Source: Kitasatospora cinereorecta (GTDB taxonomy: Bacteria; Actinomycetota; Actinomycetes; Streptomycetales; Streptomycetaceae). From it: a DNA stretch of 64,000 bases. The notes beneath the pieces were generated by a model. The model was not told the origin of the DNA. It saw only the letters and a list, made by a program, of their open reading frames with translations, and made no database searches. The translations under genes were made by a program, and so were the position numbers. The stretch covers positions 741,503 to 805,502 of the forward strand of contig NZ_JAMZDX010000005.1 in NCBI RefSeq assembly GCF_024172095.1. The letters run 5' to 3'. Positions 1 through 9,271 of the stretch are shown here, one piece after another (position 1 is the stretch's first letter; each line of letters starts with the position of its first letter).

Positions 1-1386
1 CGCCGCGGCGGCCGAACGGCCCTCCGCGATGGCCCAGACGATCAACGACTGGCCGCGGCCGGCGTCACCGCACACATAGACGCCGTCCACGTTGGTCGCG
101 AACTTCGAGTCCCGGGCGACGTTGCCGCGGGGGTCCAGCTCCACACCGAGCTGCTCGACCAGGCCGTTCTTCACGTCCGTCCCGGTGAAGCCCATGGCCA
201 GGGTGACCAGTTGCGCCGGAAGGACGCGTTCGGTACCCGGGACGGGCTCGAAGCGACCGTCCCTGAACTCTACCTCGACCAGGTGGAGCTCCTGAACATT
301 GCCCTCCTCGTCACCGGCGAAGTGGGTGGTGTTGACGGAGTAGATCCGCTCGCCGCCCTCCTCGTGGGCCGAGGTGACCTTGTAGGTCATCGGCATGGTC
401 GGCCACGGCTGGTGGCCCGGACGCTCCTCGCTCGGCCGCGGCATGATCTCCAGCTGGGTGACCGAGGCCGCGCCCTGGCGGTGGGCGGTGCCGACGCAGT
501 CCGCGCCGGTGTCGCCGCCGCCGATGACCACCACGTGCTTGCCCTTGGCGGAGATCGGGGAGTCGACGTAGTCGCCCTCCTGGACCTTGTTGGCCAGCGG
601 CAGGTACTCCATCGCCTGGTGGACGCCGTTCAGCTCCCGGCCCGGCACGGGCAGGTCGCGGGCGGTGGTGGCGCCGGCCGCCACGACCACCGCGTCGAAG
701 CGCGAGCGCAGGTCCTGGCCGGTGATGTCCTCGCCGACGTGCACGCCGGTGCGGAACCGGGTGCCCTCCGCGCGCATCTGCTCGATGCGGCGGTTGATGT
801 GGCGCTTCTCCATCTTGAACTCGGGGATGCCGTAGCGCAGCAGGCCGCCGATGCGGTCGGCGCGCTCGTACACCACCACGGTGTGGCCGGCCCGGGTGAG
901 CTGCTGGGCGGCGGCCAGGCCGGCCGGGCCGGAGCCGACCACGGCGACGGTCTTGCCGGACAGGCGCTCCGGGACCTGCGCGGCCACGCCGCCGCGGTCC
1001 CAGGCCTTGTCGATGATGGTGACCTCGACATTCTTGATGGTCACCGCGTCCTGGTTGATCCCGAGCACGCAGGCCGACTCGCAGGGAGCCGGGCACAGGC
1101 GGCCGGTGAACTCCGGGAAGTTGTTGGTGGCGTGCAGGCGCTCGATGGCGCCGCTCCAGTCGTCCCGGTACGCCAGGTCGTTCCACTCGGGGATCAGGTT
1201 CCCGAGCGGGCAGCCGTTGTGGCAGAACGGGATGCCGCAGTCCATGCAGCGGCCGGCCTGCTTGGTGATGATCGGCAGGAGGCTGCGCTCGACGTAGACC
1301 TCGTTCCAGTCCCGCAGTCGGACGTCGACGGGACGGCGCTCGGCCAGCTGCTTCGGGGTGGTCAGGAAGCCCTTCGGGTCAGCCAT
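1..1386 (-). CDS. gltD: Glutamate synthase [NADPH] small subunit, partial at window edge
   Basis: This is the small subunit of GOGAT, a cytoplasmic flavoprotein. It takes electrons from NADPH and passes them through FAD and Fe-S clusters to the large subunit, which makes glutamate from 2-oxoglutarate and glutamine. The first 462 codons are visible and the C-terminal tail lies beyond base 1; the family is usually about 480-490 residues. The N-terminal Fe-S cysteines are at C47, C50, C55 and C59, with a second group at C98, C102 and C106. An FAD-binding VVGSGPAGLAAA motif lies near residue 146 and a second dinucleotide-binding VIGGGDTGADC motif further on. The ATG at 1386 overlaps the gltB stop by 8 bases, so the two are translationally coupled. 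Identification is firm. Confidence 0.95.
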   Translation of the reverse strand, partial: MADPKGFLTTPKQLAERRPVDVRLRDWNEVYVERSLLPIITKQAGRCMDCGIPFCHNGCPLGNLIPEWNDLAYRDDWSGAIERLHATNNFPEFTGRLCPAPCESACVLGINQDAVTIKNVEVTIIDKAWDRGGVAAQVPERLSGKTVAVVGSGPAGLAAAQQLTRAGHTVVVYERADRIGGLLRYGIPEFKMEKRHINRRIEQMRAEGTRFRTGVHVGEDITGQDLRSRFDAVVVAAGATTARDLPVPGRELNGVHQAMEYLPLANKVQEGDYVDSPISAKGKHVVVIGGGDTGADCVGTAHRQGAASVTQLEIMPRPSEERPGHQPWPTMPMTYKVTSAHEEGGERIYSVNTTHFAGDEEGNVQELHLVEVEFRDGRFEPVPGTERVLPAQLVTLAMGFTGTDVKNGLVEQLGVELDPRGNVARDSKFATNVDGVYVCGDAGRGQSLIVWAIAEGRSAAAA

Positions 1387-4300
1387 GTGCCGCCTCCATC
1401 ATCTTGCGAGTGGTCTCGGACTCGGAGAGTCCATCGCGCTCAGCGGCGTCCTTGGCGGCGAGCACAGCCTTGTAGTCGGTGGGCATGATCTTGGAGAAGC
1501 GGGAGACGCCGCTGCCCCAGTCGGCCAGGAGCTCGGCGGCCACGGTGGAGCCGGTCTCCTCGTAGTGCTGCTGCACGGTGTCGCGCAGCCACTCGCGGTC
1601 GGCGGCGGTCGGGGCCTCGATGCCCACCATGCCGCTGTTGACGTTGGCCGGGCGCAGGTCCAGGACGTACGCGATGCCGCCGGACATGCCCGCCGCCAGG
1701 TTGCGGCCGGTCTCGCCGAGGACCACGACCCGGCCACCGGTCATGTACTCCAGGCCGTGGTCGCCCACGCCCTCGACGACCAGGGTGGCACCCGAGTTGC
1801 GGACGGCGAAGCGCTCACCGGCCTTGCCGCGCAGGTGGATCCGGCCCGAGGTGGCGCCGTAGCCGATGGTGTTGCCGGCGATCACGTGGTTCTGCGCGTC
1901 GTTGCCGATCGCGGCCGCGTCGCGGGCCGGGCGGACCACCAGCACACCGCCGGACAGGCCCTTGCCGACGTAGTCGTTGGCGTCGCCCTCCAGGCGGAGC
2001 GTGACGCCGTTGGGCACGAAGGCGCCGAACGACTGGCCGGCCGAGCCGGTGAAGGTGACGTCGATCGTCCCCTCCGGCAGGCCCTCACCGCGGTACCGCT
2101 TGGTCACCTCGTGGCCGAGCATGGTGCCGACCGTGCGGTTGACGTTGCGGATCGGCAGCTGGATCCGGACCGCCTCGCCGCGCTCCAGGGCGTCCTCGGC
2201 CAGCTCGATGAGCTGGTTGTCGAGGGCCTTGTCGAGCGCGTGGTCCTGCGTGGTGGTGCAGTGCAGGGCCGCGCCCTCGGGCAGCTCGGGGACGTGGAAG
2301 AGCGGGGTCAGGTCGAGGCCCGCGGCCTTCCAGTGGTCGATCGCGGCCTCGGCGTCGATGTGCTCGGCGTGGCCGACCGCCTCCTCGATCGAGCGGAAGC
2401 CCAGCTCGGCGAGGATCTCGCGGACCTCCTCGGCGATGAACTCGAAGAAGTTCACCACGAACTCCGGCTTGCCGGAGAAGCGCTCGCGCAGCACCGGGTT
2501 CTGGGTGGCGACGCCGACCGGGCAGGTGTCCAGGTGGCAGACGCGCATCATGATGCAGCCGGAGACCACCAGCGGGGCGGTTGCGAAACCGAACTCCTCG
2601 GCGCCCAGCAGGGCGGCGATGACCACGTCGCGGCCGGTCTTCAGCTGACCGTCCGTCTGGACCACGATCCGGTCCCGCAGGCCGTTCAGCAGCAGGGTCT
2701 GCTGGGTCTCGGCGAGGCCGAGCTCCCAGGGGCCGCCCGCGTGCTTCAGCGAGGTGAGCGGGGAGGCACCGGTGCCGCCGTCGTGGCCGGAGATCAGCAC
2801 CACGTCCGCGTGCGCCTTGGAGACACCCGCCGCGACCGTGCCGACGCCGACCTCGGAGACCAGCTTCACGTGGACGCGGGCGACCGGGTTGGCGTTCTTG
2901 AGGTCGTGGATCAGCTGAGCCAGGTCCTCGATGGAGTAGATGTCGTGGTGCGGCGGCGGGGAGATCAGGCCGACACCCGGGGTGGAGTGCCGGGTCTTGG
3001 CGACCCACGGGTAGACCTTGTGGCCGGGCAGCTGGCCGCCCTCGCCGGGCTTGGCGCCCTGGGCCATCTTGATCTGGATGTCGTCCGCGTTGACCAGGTA
3101 CTCGGAGGTGACGCCGAAGCGGCCGGAGGCGACCTGCTTGATCGCCGAGCGGCGCGCCGGGTCGTACAGACGCTCCGGGTCCTCGCCGCCCTCACCGGTG
3201 TTGGACTTGCCGCCCAGCTGGTTCATCGCGATGGCGAGCGTCTCGTGCGCCTCCATCGAGATGGAGCCGTACGACATGGCGCCGGTGGAGAAGCGCTTGA
3301 CGATCTCGGAGACCGGCTCGACCTCGTCGATCGAGATCGGGGCCCGGCCCTTGCCGTCCAGCTTGAACAGGCCGCGCAGCGTCATCAGCCGCTCGGACTG
3401 GGCGTTCACCCGGCCGGTGTACTGCTTGAAGATGTCGTAGCGCTTGCTGCGGGTCGAGTGCTGGAGGCGGAAGACCGTCTCCGGGTCGAACAGGTGCGGC
3501 TCGCCCTCGCGGCGCCACTGGTACTCGCCGCCGATCTCCAGCGCGCGGTGCGCGGCCGGGATGCCGGAGGCCGGGTACGCCTTGGCGTGGCGGGCGGCCA
3601 CCTCCCTGGCGATCTCGTCCAGGCCGATGCCGCCGAGCTTGGTGGTGGTGCCGGCGAAGAAGCCGTCCACCAGCTCCTGGGAGAGGCCGATCGCCTCGAA
3701 GACCTGGGCGCCGCGGTACGAAGCCACGGTGGAGATGCCCATCTTCGACATGACCTTGAGCACGCCCTTGCCGAGCGCCTTGATCAGGTTCTTGATGGCC
3801 TTCTCGGGCTCGATGCCCTTGACGAAGACGCCCTGGGCGACCAGGTCCTCGACCGACTCCATCGCCAGGTACGGGTTGACCGCGCCGGCGCCGTAGCCGA
3901 CCAGCAGCGCGACGTGGTGCACCTCGCGGACGTCGCCGGCCTCGACCAGCAGCGACACCTGGGTGCGCTGCTTGGTGCGGATCAGGTGGTGGTGCACGGC
4001 GGAGGTGAGCAGCAGCGAGGGGATCGGGGCGTGCTCGGCGTCCGAGTGGCGGTCGGAGAGCACGATGATCCGGGCGCCGTCGGCGATCGCCGCGTCGGCC
4101 TCGGCCGCGATCTCGACGAGGCGGGCCGCGAGGCCGGCGCCGCCGCTGGCGACCTTGTACAGGCCGGACAGGGTGACGGCCTTCAGGCCCGGCTGGTCGC
4201 CGTCCGCGTTGATGTGGATCAGCTTGGCCAGCTCGTCGTTGTCGATCACCGGGAAGGTGATGCCGACCGAGCGGCAGTGCGAGGGCTGGGCGTCCAGCAG

Positions 4301-5974
4301 GTTGCCCTCGGGGCCGAGGTTGGACAGCAGCGAGGTGACGAGCTCCTCGCGGATGGCGTCCAGCGGCGGGTTGGTGACCTGCGCGAAGAGCTGCACGAAG
4401 TAGTCGAACAGCAGGCGCGGCTTCTCGCTCAGCGCGGCGATCGGCGAGTCGGTGCCCATCGAGCCGAGCGCCTCGCCGCCGGTCTTCGCCATCGGGGCGA
4501 GGATGACCCGCAGCTCCTCCTCGGTGTAGCCGAAGGTCTGCTGGCGGCGGGTGACCGAGGCGTGGGTGTGCGCGATGTGCTCGCGCTCGGGGAGCTTGGA
4601 GAGCTGGATCTGACCGGCCGCGACCCACTCCTCGTACGGGTGCTCGGCGGCGAGCTGGGCCTTGAGCTCCTCGTCCTCGACGATGCGGTGCTCGACGGTG
4701 TCGATCAGGAACATCTTGCCGGGCTGCAGGCGGCCCTTCTTGACCACGTTCTCCTGGGCGATGTCGAGCACGCCGACCTCGGAGGAGAGGACGACCAGGC
4801 CGTCCTCGGTGATCCAGTAGCGGGCGGGACGCAGGCCGTTGCGGTCCAGGACCGCGCCGATCTGGGTGCCGTCGGTGAAGGTGACGCAGGCCGGGCCGTC
4901 CCAGGGCTCCATCAGGTTGGAGTGGTACTGGTAGAACGCGCGGCGGGCCGGCTCCATGGTGGCGTGGTTCTCCCACGCCTCCGGGATCATCATCAGCACC
5001 GAGTGCGGCAGCGAGCGGCCGCCGAGGTGGAGCAGCTCCAGCACCTCGTCGAAGGAGGCGGAGTCGGAGTGGTCCGGGGTGCAGATCGGGAAGATCCGCT
5101 TCAGGTCGCCCGGGATCAGGTCGGTGGCGAGCTGGGACTCCCGCGCGGTCATCCAGTTCCGGTTGCCCTTGACCGTGTTGATCTCGCCGTTGTGCGCGAC
5201 GAAGCGGTACGGGTGGGCGAGCGGCCAGCTCGGGAAGGTGTTGGTGGAGAAGCGCGAGTGCACCAGGCCGAGGGCGGAGGCGTAGAGCCGGTCCGACAGG
5301 TCCGGGAAGAAGGGCTCCAGCTGGCCGGTGGTCAGCATGCCCTTGTAGACGATGGTCCGCGCCGACAGCGACGGGAAGTAGACGCCGGCCTCGCGCTCGG
5401 CGCGCTTGCGCACCACGAAGGCGACCCGGTCCAGCTCGATGCCGCTCTTCTCGGCGTGGCCGACGAAGAAGTGGCGGAAGCGCGGCATCACCGAGCGGGC
5501 GGTGGCGCCCAGCAGGTCGGGAGTGACCGGGACGTCGCGCCAGCCGAGGACGGTCAGGCCCTCCTCGGCCGCGATGGCCTCGATCCGGGCGACGGCGGCC
5601 GCGTCGGCCTCGTCCGCGTCGGGCAGGAAGGCGATGCCGACCGCGTACGAGCCGGCGGCCGGAAGCTCGAAGGACACCTTGCTGCGCAGGAAGGCGTCGG
5701 GGATCTGGGTCAGGATGCCCGCGCCGTCACCCGAGTCGGGCTCGGCGCCGGTGGCACCGCGGTGCTCCAGGTTGCGCAGGACGGTCAGCGCCTGCTCGAC
5801 GATCTTGTGGTCGGCGATGCCGGTCAGCGTGGCCACGAAGCCGACGCCGCAGGCGTCGTGCTCGTTGCGCGGGTCGTACAGACCCTGGGCCAGGGGGCGC
5901 GCATCCGGAACGAGCGCGTACGGGCCGGTGGCCGGAACGTTCTCGTTGGCGGAGTGCATGGATGCAGACAGCAT
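1379..5974 (-). CDS. gltB: Glutamate synthase large subunit
   Basis: This is the large GOGAT subunit of 1531 residues, a usual length for the family. It hydrolyses glutamine at an N-terminal amidotransferase domain and channels ammonia to the FMN site, where 2-oxoglutarate becomes glutamate. A short propeptide precedes the nucleophile C42 in the motif EHDACGVGF; family members are processed to expose this Cys. The central and FMN-binding domains follow, with the Fe-S cysteines in the motif CHLDTCPVG near residues 1137-1150. A GXGXG-rich beta-helix domain forms the C-terminus. The ATG at 5974 has a GGGAG ribosome site 5 bases upstream; a second in-frame Met at 5959 is possible. gltD follows with an overlap. 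A GlnR-like box lies about 80 bases upstream of the start. Confidence 0.96.
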   Translation of the reverse strand: MLSASMHSANENVPATGPYALVPDARPLAQGLYDPRNEHDACGVGFVATLTGIADHKIVEQALTVLRNLEHRGATGAEPDSGDGAGILTQIPDAFLRSKVSFELPAAGSYAVGIAFLPDADEADAAAVARIEAIAAEEGLTVLGWRDVPVTPDLLGATARSVMPRFRHFFVGHAEKSGIELDRVAFVVRKRAEREAGVYFPSLSARTIVYKGMLTTGQLEPFFPDLSDRLYASALGLVHSRFSTNTFPSWPLAHPYRFVAHNGEINTVKGNRNWMTARESQLATDLIPGDLKRIFPICTPDHSDSASFDEVLELLHLGGRSLPHSVLMMIPEAWENHATMEPARRAFYQYHSNLMEPWDGPACVTFTDGTQIGAVLDRNGLRPARYWITEDGLVVLSSEVGVLDIAQENVVKKGRLQPGKMFLIDTVEHRIVEDEELKAQLAAEHPYEEWVAAGQIQLSKLPEREHIAHTHASVTRRQQTFGYTEEELRVILAPMAKTGGEALGSMGTDSPIAALSEKPRLLFDYFVQLFAQVTNPPLDAIREELVTSLLSNLGPEGNLLDAQPSHCRSVGITFPVIDNDELAKLIHINADGDQPGLKAVTLSGLYKVASGGAGLAARLVEIAAEADAAIADGARIIVLSDRHSDAEHAPIPSLLLTSAVHHHLIRTKQRTQVSLLVEAGDVREVHHVALLVGYGAGAVNPYLAMESVEDLVAQGVFVKGIEPEKAIKNLIKALGKGVLKVMSKMGISTVASYRGAQVFEAIGLSQELVDGFFAGTTTKLGGIGLDEIAREVAARHAKAYPASGIPAAHRALEIGGEYQWRREGEPHLFDPETVFRLQHSTRSKRYDIFKQYTGRVNAQSERLMTLRGLFKLDGKGRAPISIDEVEPVSEIVKRFSTGAMSYGSISMEAHETLAIAMNQLGGKSNTGEGGEDPERLYDPARRSAIKQVASGRFGVTSEYLVNADDIQIKMAQGAKPGEGGQLPGHKVYPWVAKTRHSTPGVGLISPPPHHDIYSIEDLAQLIHDLKNANPVARVHVKLVSEVGVGTVAAGVSKAHADVVLISGHDGGTGASPLTSLKHAGGPWELGLAETQQTLLLNGLRDRIVVQTDGQLKTGRDVVIAALLGAEEFGFATAPLVVSGCIMMRVCHLDTCPVGVATQNPVLRERFSGKPEFVVNFFEFIAEEVREILAELGFRSIEEAVGHAEHIDAEAAIDHWKAAGLDLTPLFHVPELPEGAALHCTTTQDHALDKALDNQLIELAEDALERGEAVRIQLPIRNVNRTVGTMLGHEVTKRYRGEGLPEGTIDVTFTGSAGQSFGAFVPNGVTLRLEGDANDYVGKGLSGGVLVVRPARDAAAIGNDAQNHVIAGNTIGYGATSGRIHLRGKAGERFAVRNSGATLVVEGVGDHGLEYMTGGRVVVLGETGRNLAAGMSGGIAYVLDLRPANVNSGMVGIEAPTAADREWLRDTVQQHYEETGSTVAAELLADWGSGVSRFSKIMPTDYKAVLAAKDAAERDGLSESETTRKMMEAAHG

Positions 5975-6051
5975 CGGCTCTCCCGTCGTCGTCTATGAGG
6001 CAAGTGCAGGTGCAGAGGGACGACGTTGGCCCTGATGCGATTCGTGCTGCG

Positions 6052-6067
6052 ATTTCGCGCAAGTTAC
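6052..6067 (-). promoter_or_regulatory. Candidate GlnR-binding box upstream of gltB
   Basis: On the minus strand the sequence reads GTAAC, six bases, then GAAAT. This fits the published streptomycete GlnR pattern gTnAC-n6-GaAAc at 9 of its 10 positions. It lies about 80 bases before the gltB start, where a nitrogen-responsive operator is expected. Only one a-site/b-site pair is clear, and GlnR promoters often have two, so this is suggestive only. Confidence 0.35.
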
Positions 6068-6261
6068 ATGATGCCGAAGATCCCGGGAAGTGGAACATCG
6101 CGTCCACATCGCGGACAAAACCCGCAGGTCACGGGGGCAATGGAAGGACGCGCCACGCCGCGCGTCCCCATAAGTGTGCCCGGGGGTCGCCCGCCCGAAA
6201 CAGGGCCGAAATCCGCCGTCCACACGGCGTGACCGGGCCCGCCTGCGATTCCATTCCGCGG

Positions 6262-6293
6262 GCCGACCCGCAGATGCGAATCTGCGGGTCGGC
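6262..6293 (-). terminator. Perfect hairpin downstream of the VIT-family gene
   Basis: The arms at 6262-6275 and 6280-6293 are a perfect 14-base inverted repeat around a 4-base loop (GCGA on the plus strand). It lies 92 bases past the stop of the VIT-family gene and about 290 bases before gltB. There is no T-tract, which is common for actinobacterial terminators. A regulatory hairpin in the gltB leader region is an alternative. Confidence 0.5.
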
Positions 6294-6384
6294 GAGCCCG
6301 GATGATGAGACTAGGCCAGGCGGACCCACCGGCCCATGTGCGGAACGTCACGCGGTTCTCAGCATAGTCATGCAGCGGGCTGTG

Positions 6385-7125
6385 TCATCCCACAGCCCCG
6401 CCGATCAGCCAGCCCAGCAGGTACGTCACCCCGGCCGCCACCCCGCCCAGCACCAGCTGGCGCAGGCCGCTGAACCACCAGCTGCGGGCCGTCACCCGCG
6501 CCACCACCGCACCGCACAGGAACAGGCCCAGCATCGAGACGATCAGCGCCGGCCACAGCGCGGTGGCCCCCAGCAGGTACGGCAGCAGCGGCAGCAGCGC
6601 GCCCACCGCGAAGCAGCCGAAGGAGGAGACCGCCGCCACCACCGGCGAGGGCAGGTCGTCCGGGTCCACCCCGAGCTCCTCGCGGGCGTGCACCGCCAGC
6701 GTCGCCTCCGGGCTGGAGGAGAGCTGCTTGGCCACCTGGTGGGCCAGCTTCGGCTCCACCCCCTTGGCGATGTACAGCTGCGCCAGCTCGGCCAGCTCGC
6801 CGTGCGGGTTGCGGCGCAGCTCGATCCGCTCCGCCTCGATCTCGGCCTCGACCAGCTCGCGCTGGGAGGCGACCGAGGTGTACTCACCCGCCGCCATCGA
6901 GCAGGCGCCGGCGGCGAGGCCGGCCAGGCCGGTGAGGATCACGGTGGAGCTGGACACCGCGCCGCCCACCACACCGGTCATCAGCGCGAAGTTGGAGACC
7001 AGCCCGTCCATCGCGCCGAACACCGCCGGGCGCAGCCAGCCGCCGTTCACGTCGCGGTGGTGCCCCTCGGCCGGTATGCGCGGCGGGTGGTTGTCGGTCT
7101 CCGGCTCGGCGATGGTCGCACTCAT
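6385..7125 (-). CDS. VIT1/CCC1 family Fe2+/Mn2+ transporter-like membrane protein
   Basis: The product has 246 residues and belongs to the VIT1/CCC1 family (PF01988), which moves ferrous iron or manganese across membranes. An N-terminal hydrophilic stretch precedes the family signature around FGAMDGLVSNFALMTGV, then a second helix with GLAGLAAGACSMAAGEY. A Glu-rich cytoplasmic loop follows (around EAEIEAERIELRRNP), then three C-terminal helices. The conserved Asp, Met and Glu positions of the metal path are present. I chose the ATG at 7125 because it begins the MSATIAEPE start and has GGAAGG nine bases upstream; an open frame extends further up but lacks family similarity. It is a single-gene unit followed by a hairpin. 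Metal specificity cannot be told from sequence. Confidence 0.88.
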   Translation of the reverse strand: MSATIAEPETDNHPPRIPAEGHHRDVNGGWLRPAVFGAMDGLVSNFALMTGVVGGAVSSSTVILTGLAGLAAGACSMAAGEYTSVASQRELVEAEIEAERIELRRNPHGELAELAQLYIAKGVEPKLAHQVAKQLSSSPEATLAVHAREELGVDPDDLPSPVVAAVSSFGCFAVGALLPLLPYLLGATALWPALIVSMLGLFLCGAVVARVTARSWWFSGLRQLVLGGVAAGVTYLLGWLIGGAVG

Positions 7126-7241
7126 GGTTCTCGGCCTTCCTGTCGGGCGTCCCCCCTGACCGCGTCGGCAGGGCTCTACACCTCGAACGTAGCCCGTTGA
7201 CCTGCGTCTTTCCAGCAAAGTAAGGCTGTCCGAACACGCCG

Positions 7242-7276
7242 GAGGCCGCCCCGTGCCAGGTGGGCGGGGCGGCCTC
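7242..7276 (-). terminator. Terminator after lgt
   Basis: The arms at 7242-7253 and 7265-7276 form a perfect 12-base GC-rich inverted repeat with an 11-base loop, 20 bases beyond the lgt stop on the minus strand. There is no T-tract. Confidence 0.68.
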
Positions 7277-7296
7277 GGAAGGTGGCTGCGGGGGCC

Positions 7297-8220
7297 TCAG
7301 GACGGCTGCTGCGCGTCCCGCTCGAGCTTCTCACCAGGGGCTTCGCCCGAGGTGTCGGTCGGCTCCGACTGCTCGGCGTGCTCCTCCTCGTGGGCCTTCG
7401 GGTCGATCGAATCCGGGTCCTCGCGGCCCGGACGCTTCTTCGCCGAGATGACGAAGTACGCGACGGCGCCCAGGAAGACGAAGATCGCCACCCAGTCGTT
7501 GAGTCGCAGACCGAAGAAGTGGTGCGCCTCGTCGATCCGCAGCCACTCGGTCCAGAACCGGCCCACTGTGTACGCGGCGACGTACAGCGCGAACGCCCGG
7601 CCGTGGCCCAGGGTGAAGCGGCGGTCGGCCCAGATCACCAGGAACGCCACACCGACGCACCAGAGCGACTCGTACAGGAAGGTGGGCTGGTAGACGCCGC
7701 TGATCACGGTGCCGTCGGGGAGCGTCTTGTGGATCTCCAGGCCCCAGGGCAGGTCGGTCGGCCGGCCGTACAGCTCCTGGTTGAACCAGTTGCCCCAGCG
7801 GCCGCAGGCCTGGGCCAGCGCGATGCCCGGGGCGATCGCGTCCGCGTACGCGGGCAGCGGGACCCCGCGGCGGCGGCAGCCGATCCAGGCGCCGACCGCG
7901 CCGAAGGCGATGGCGCCCCAGATGCCGAGGCCGCCCTCCCAGATCTTCAGCGCGTCGATCGGGTGCTTGCCCGGACCGAAGTAGAGCTGGTTGTCGGTGA
8001 TCACGTGGTACAGCCGGCCGCCGACCAGGCCGAACGGCACCGCCCAGACGGCGATGTCGCCCACGGTGTGCTTGCCGCCGCCGCGGGCGACCCAGCGCTT
8101 GCTGCCGAGCCACACGGCCACGACGACACCGATGATGATGCAGAACGCGTAGGCGCGCAGCGGGATCGGCCCCAGGTAGAGGACGCCCCGCGACGGGCTC
8201 GGAATGTAAGCGATATCCAT
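7297..8220 (-). CDS. lgt: Prolipoprotein diacylglyceryl transferase
   Basis: Lgt is the integral membrane enzyme that transfers diacylglycerol from phosphatidylglycerol to the lipobox Cys of prelipoproteins. The 307-residue product has about seven hydrophobic segments. It carries the conserved GGRLYHVITD region and the Lgt signature GRWGNWFNQELYG, which includes the essential Arg, Asn and Glu. A charged C-terminal tail of about 45 residues rich in Glu, Pro and Ser is an actinobacterial extension. I take the ATG at 8220 (MDIAYIPSP), the usual start, over an upstream in-frame codon at 8262. The DsbA-like/MauE-like pair lies upstream on the same strand, separated by a small hairpin, so lgt may have its own promoter. 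Confidence 0.95.
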   Translation of the reverse strand: MDIAYIPSPSRGVLYLGPIPLRAYAFCIIIGVVVAVWLGSKRWVARGGGKHTVGDIAVWAVPFGLVGGRLYHVITDNQLYFGPGKHPIDALKIWEGGLGIWGAIAFGAVGAWIGCRRRGVPLPAYADAIAPGIALAQACGRWGNWFNQELYGRPTDLPWGLEIHKTLPDGTVISGVYQPTFLYESLWCVGVAFLVIWADRRFTLGHGRAFALYVAAYTVGRFWTEWLRIDEAHHFFGLRLNDWVAIFVFLGAVAYFVISAKKRPGREDPDSIDPKAHEEEHAEQSEPTDTSGEAPGEKLERDAQQPS

Positions 8221-8242
8221 GGCGATGTCGACGCTACCGCGT

Positions 8243-8271
8243 CCCGCTCCGCAGACCGGCATCGGAGCGGG
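8243..8271 (-). terminator. Small hairpin between the DsbA-like gene and lgt
   Basis: The perfect 9-base arms at 8243-8251 and 8263-8271 enclose an 11-base loop. The hairpin lies 35 bases after the stop of the DsbA-like gene and 22 bases before the lgt start. It could end the upstream unit or attenuate read-through into lgt. Confidence 0.5.
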
Positions 8272-8306
8272 TCACAGCTGCGTCACTCCTCCCCGGGGAC
8301 CGAACG

Positions 8307-9167
8307 CTAGGGCGCTGTCGGCGGGGTGTTCGGCTCGGAGGCGGTGGAGGTCGGGGCGGGGCTCTGGCCGTGGGAGCCGGTGCTGCCGGGCTGCTTGCCG
8401 GCGTTGGCCTCGTCGACCCACTTGGCCAGGTTCTCCGGGGAGATCTGCTCGTCGCCCTTCTTCGGGTAGATCGGGGTGCCGTTGAGCAGCACGGTCGGCG
8501 TCGACTTGTAGCTGGACTTGTCGAAGTCCTGCTGCACCGCGGAGACCCAGCCGCCGTACTTGCTGTCGTTGACGCAGGCCTCGAACACCGGCGTGCTGAG
8601 CCCGGGGACCTGCTTGGCCAGGTCGAGCAGGACCTGCTTGTCGCCGAAGGCGTCCGAGGTCTCGTCCGGCTGGTTGCGGTAGAGCACGTCGTGGTAGTCG
8701 CGGAAGTGCCCGGCGTCCTGCGCGCAGGCGAGCGCGTTGGCGCCGTGCTTGGAGCCGGTGCCGCCGAGCGAGCGGTCGATGAAGGACACCACGTGGTAGT
8801 TCACCTGGAGCTTGCCCTGGTCCTCGAGCTGGTCGATGGTGGGCGAGAAGGTGCGCTCGTACATGCCGCAGGCAGGGCAGCGCGGGTCCTCGTAGACGGT
8901 GAGCGTGGAGGGGGCGTCGGCCGCGCCGGACGGGATGACCAGGCTCTTGTCGCCGATCGCGCCGGTCGGGGCGGCGACCGGGGTCTCCGGCTTGGAGCGC
9001 TGGTTCTGCACCACCACGCCGGTGACCGCCGCGGCCGCGACGACCGCGACGACCACGCCGCCGACGACCAGCTTCTTGGTGCGCTTGTCCTTGGCCTCCT
9101 GGGCGGCCCGCTCCGCCATCATCCGTTCCCGCGCGGTGCGCTTTCCCTCGCGGTTCTTCTCGCTCAT
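8307..9167 (-). CDS. Membrane-anchored DsbA-like thioredoxin-fold protein
   Basis: The product has 286 residues. A basic cytoplasmic N-terminus (1-31) is followed by one membrane helix at about 33-54, then an extracytoplasmic thioredoxin-fold domain of the DsbA/thioredoxin_4 type. The active-site CxxC is CPAC at C97-C100, inside VYEDPRCPAC. The cis-Pro strand is visible in YKSTPTVLLNGTP. The C-terminal tail is rich in Pro, Thr and Ser. Such proteins oxidise or shuffle disulfides in exported proteins. The neighbouring mauE-like gene begins upstream with a 104-base gap, and the pair probably forms one unit for electron transfer between membrane quinones and extracytoplasmic thiols. Start chosen at the ATG at 9167 because the transmembrane anchor follows directly. 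Confidence 0.87.
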   Translation of the reverse strand: MSEKNREGKRTARERMMAERAAQEAKDKRTKKLVVGGVVVAVVAAAAVTGVVVQNQRSKPETPVAAPTGAIGDKSLVIPSGAADAPSTLTVYEDPRCPACGMYERTFSPTIDQLEDQGKLQVNYHVVSFIDRSLGGTGSKHGANALACAQDAGHFRDYHDVLYRNQPDETSDAFGDKQVLLDLAKQVPGLSTPVFEACVNDSKYGGWVSAVQQDFDKSSYKSTPTVLLNGTPIYPKKGDEQISPENLAKWVDEANAGKQPGSTGSHGQSPAPTSTASEPNTPPTAP

Positions 9168-9271
9168 GACCACGTCTCGCCTCGTTCGCTCTCTGTGCTC
9201 TGTCGTGCCGGATCGGTCAGGGGAAGAAGGGGCGGGGCCGGGACGGCGCGGCGCCGGGGTGTCGCTGCGGC

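Larger units (their letters stand above)
5975..6384. other. Intergenic region between the VIT transporter gene and gltB
   Basis: This is a 410-base stretch without a convincing gene. It holds the gltB leader and promoter region, a GlnR-like box at 6052-6067 and a perfect hairpin at 6262-6293. The section around 6090-6240 is ordinary high-GC sequence in which I see nothing further. Short open frames on both strands overlap each other and lack coherent composition. Confidence 0.6.

Noticed and set aside
1358..5998. A 1546-codon plus-strand open frame opposite gltB
   Set aside because: Antisense shadow; the minus strand carries a full glutamate synthase with all family motifs.
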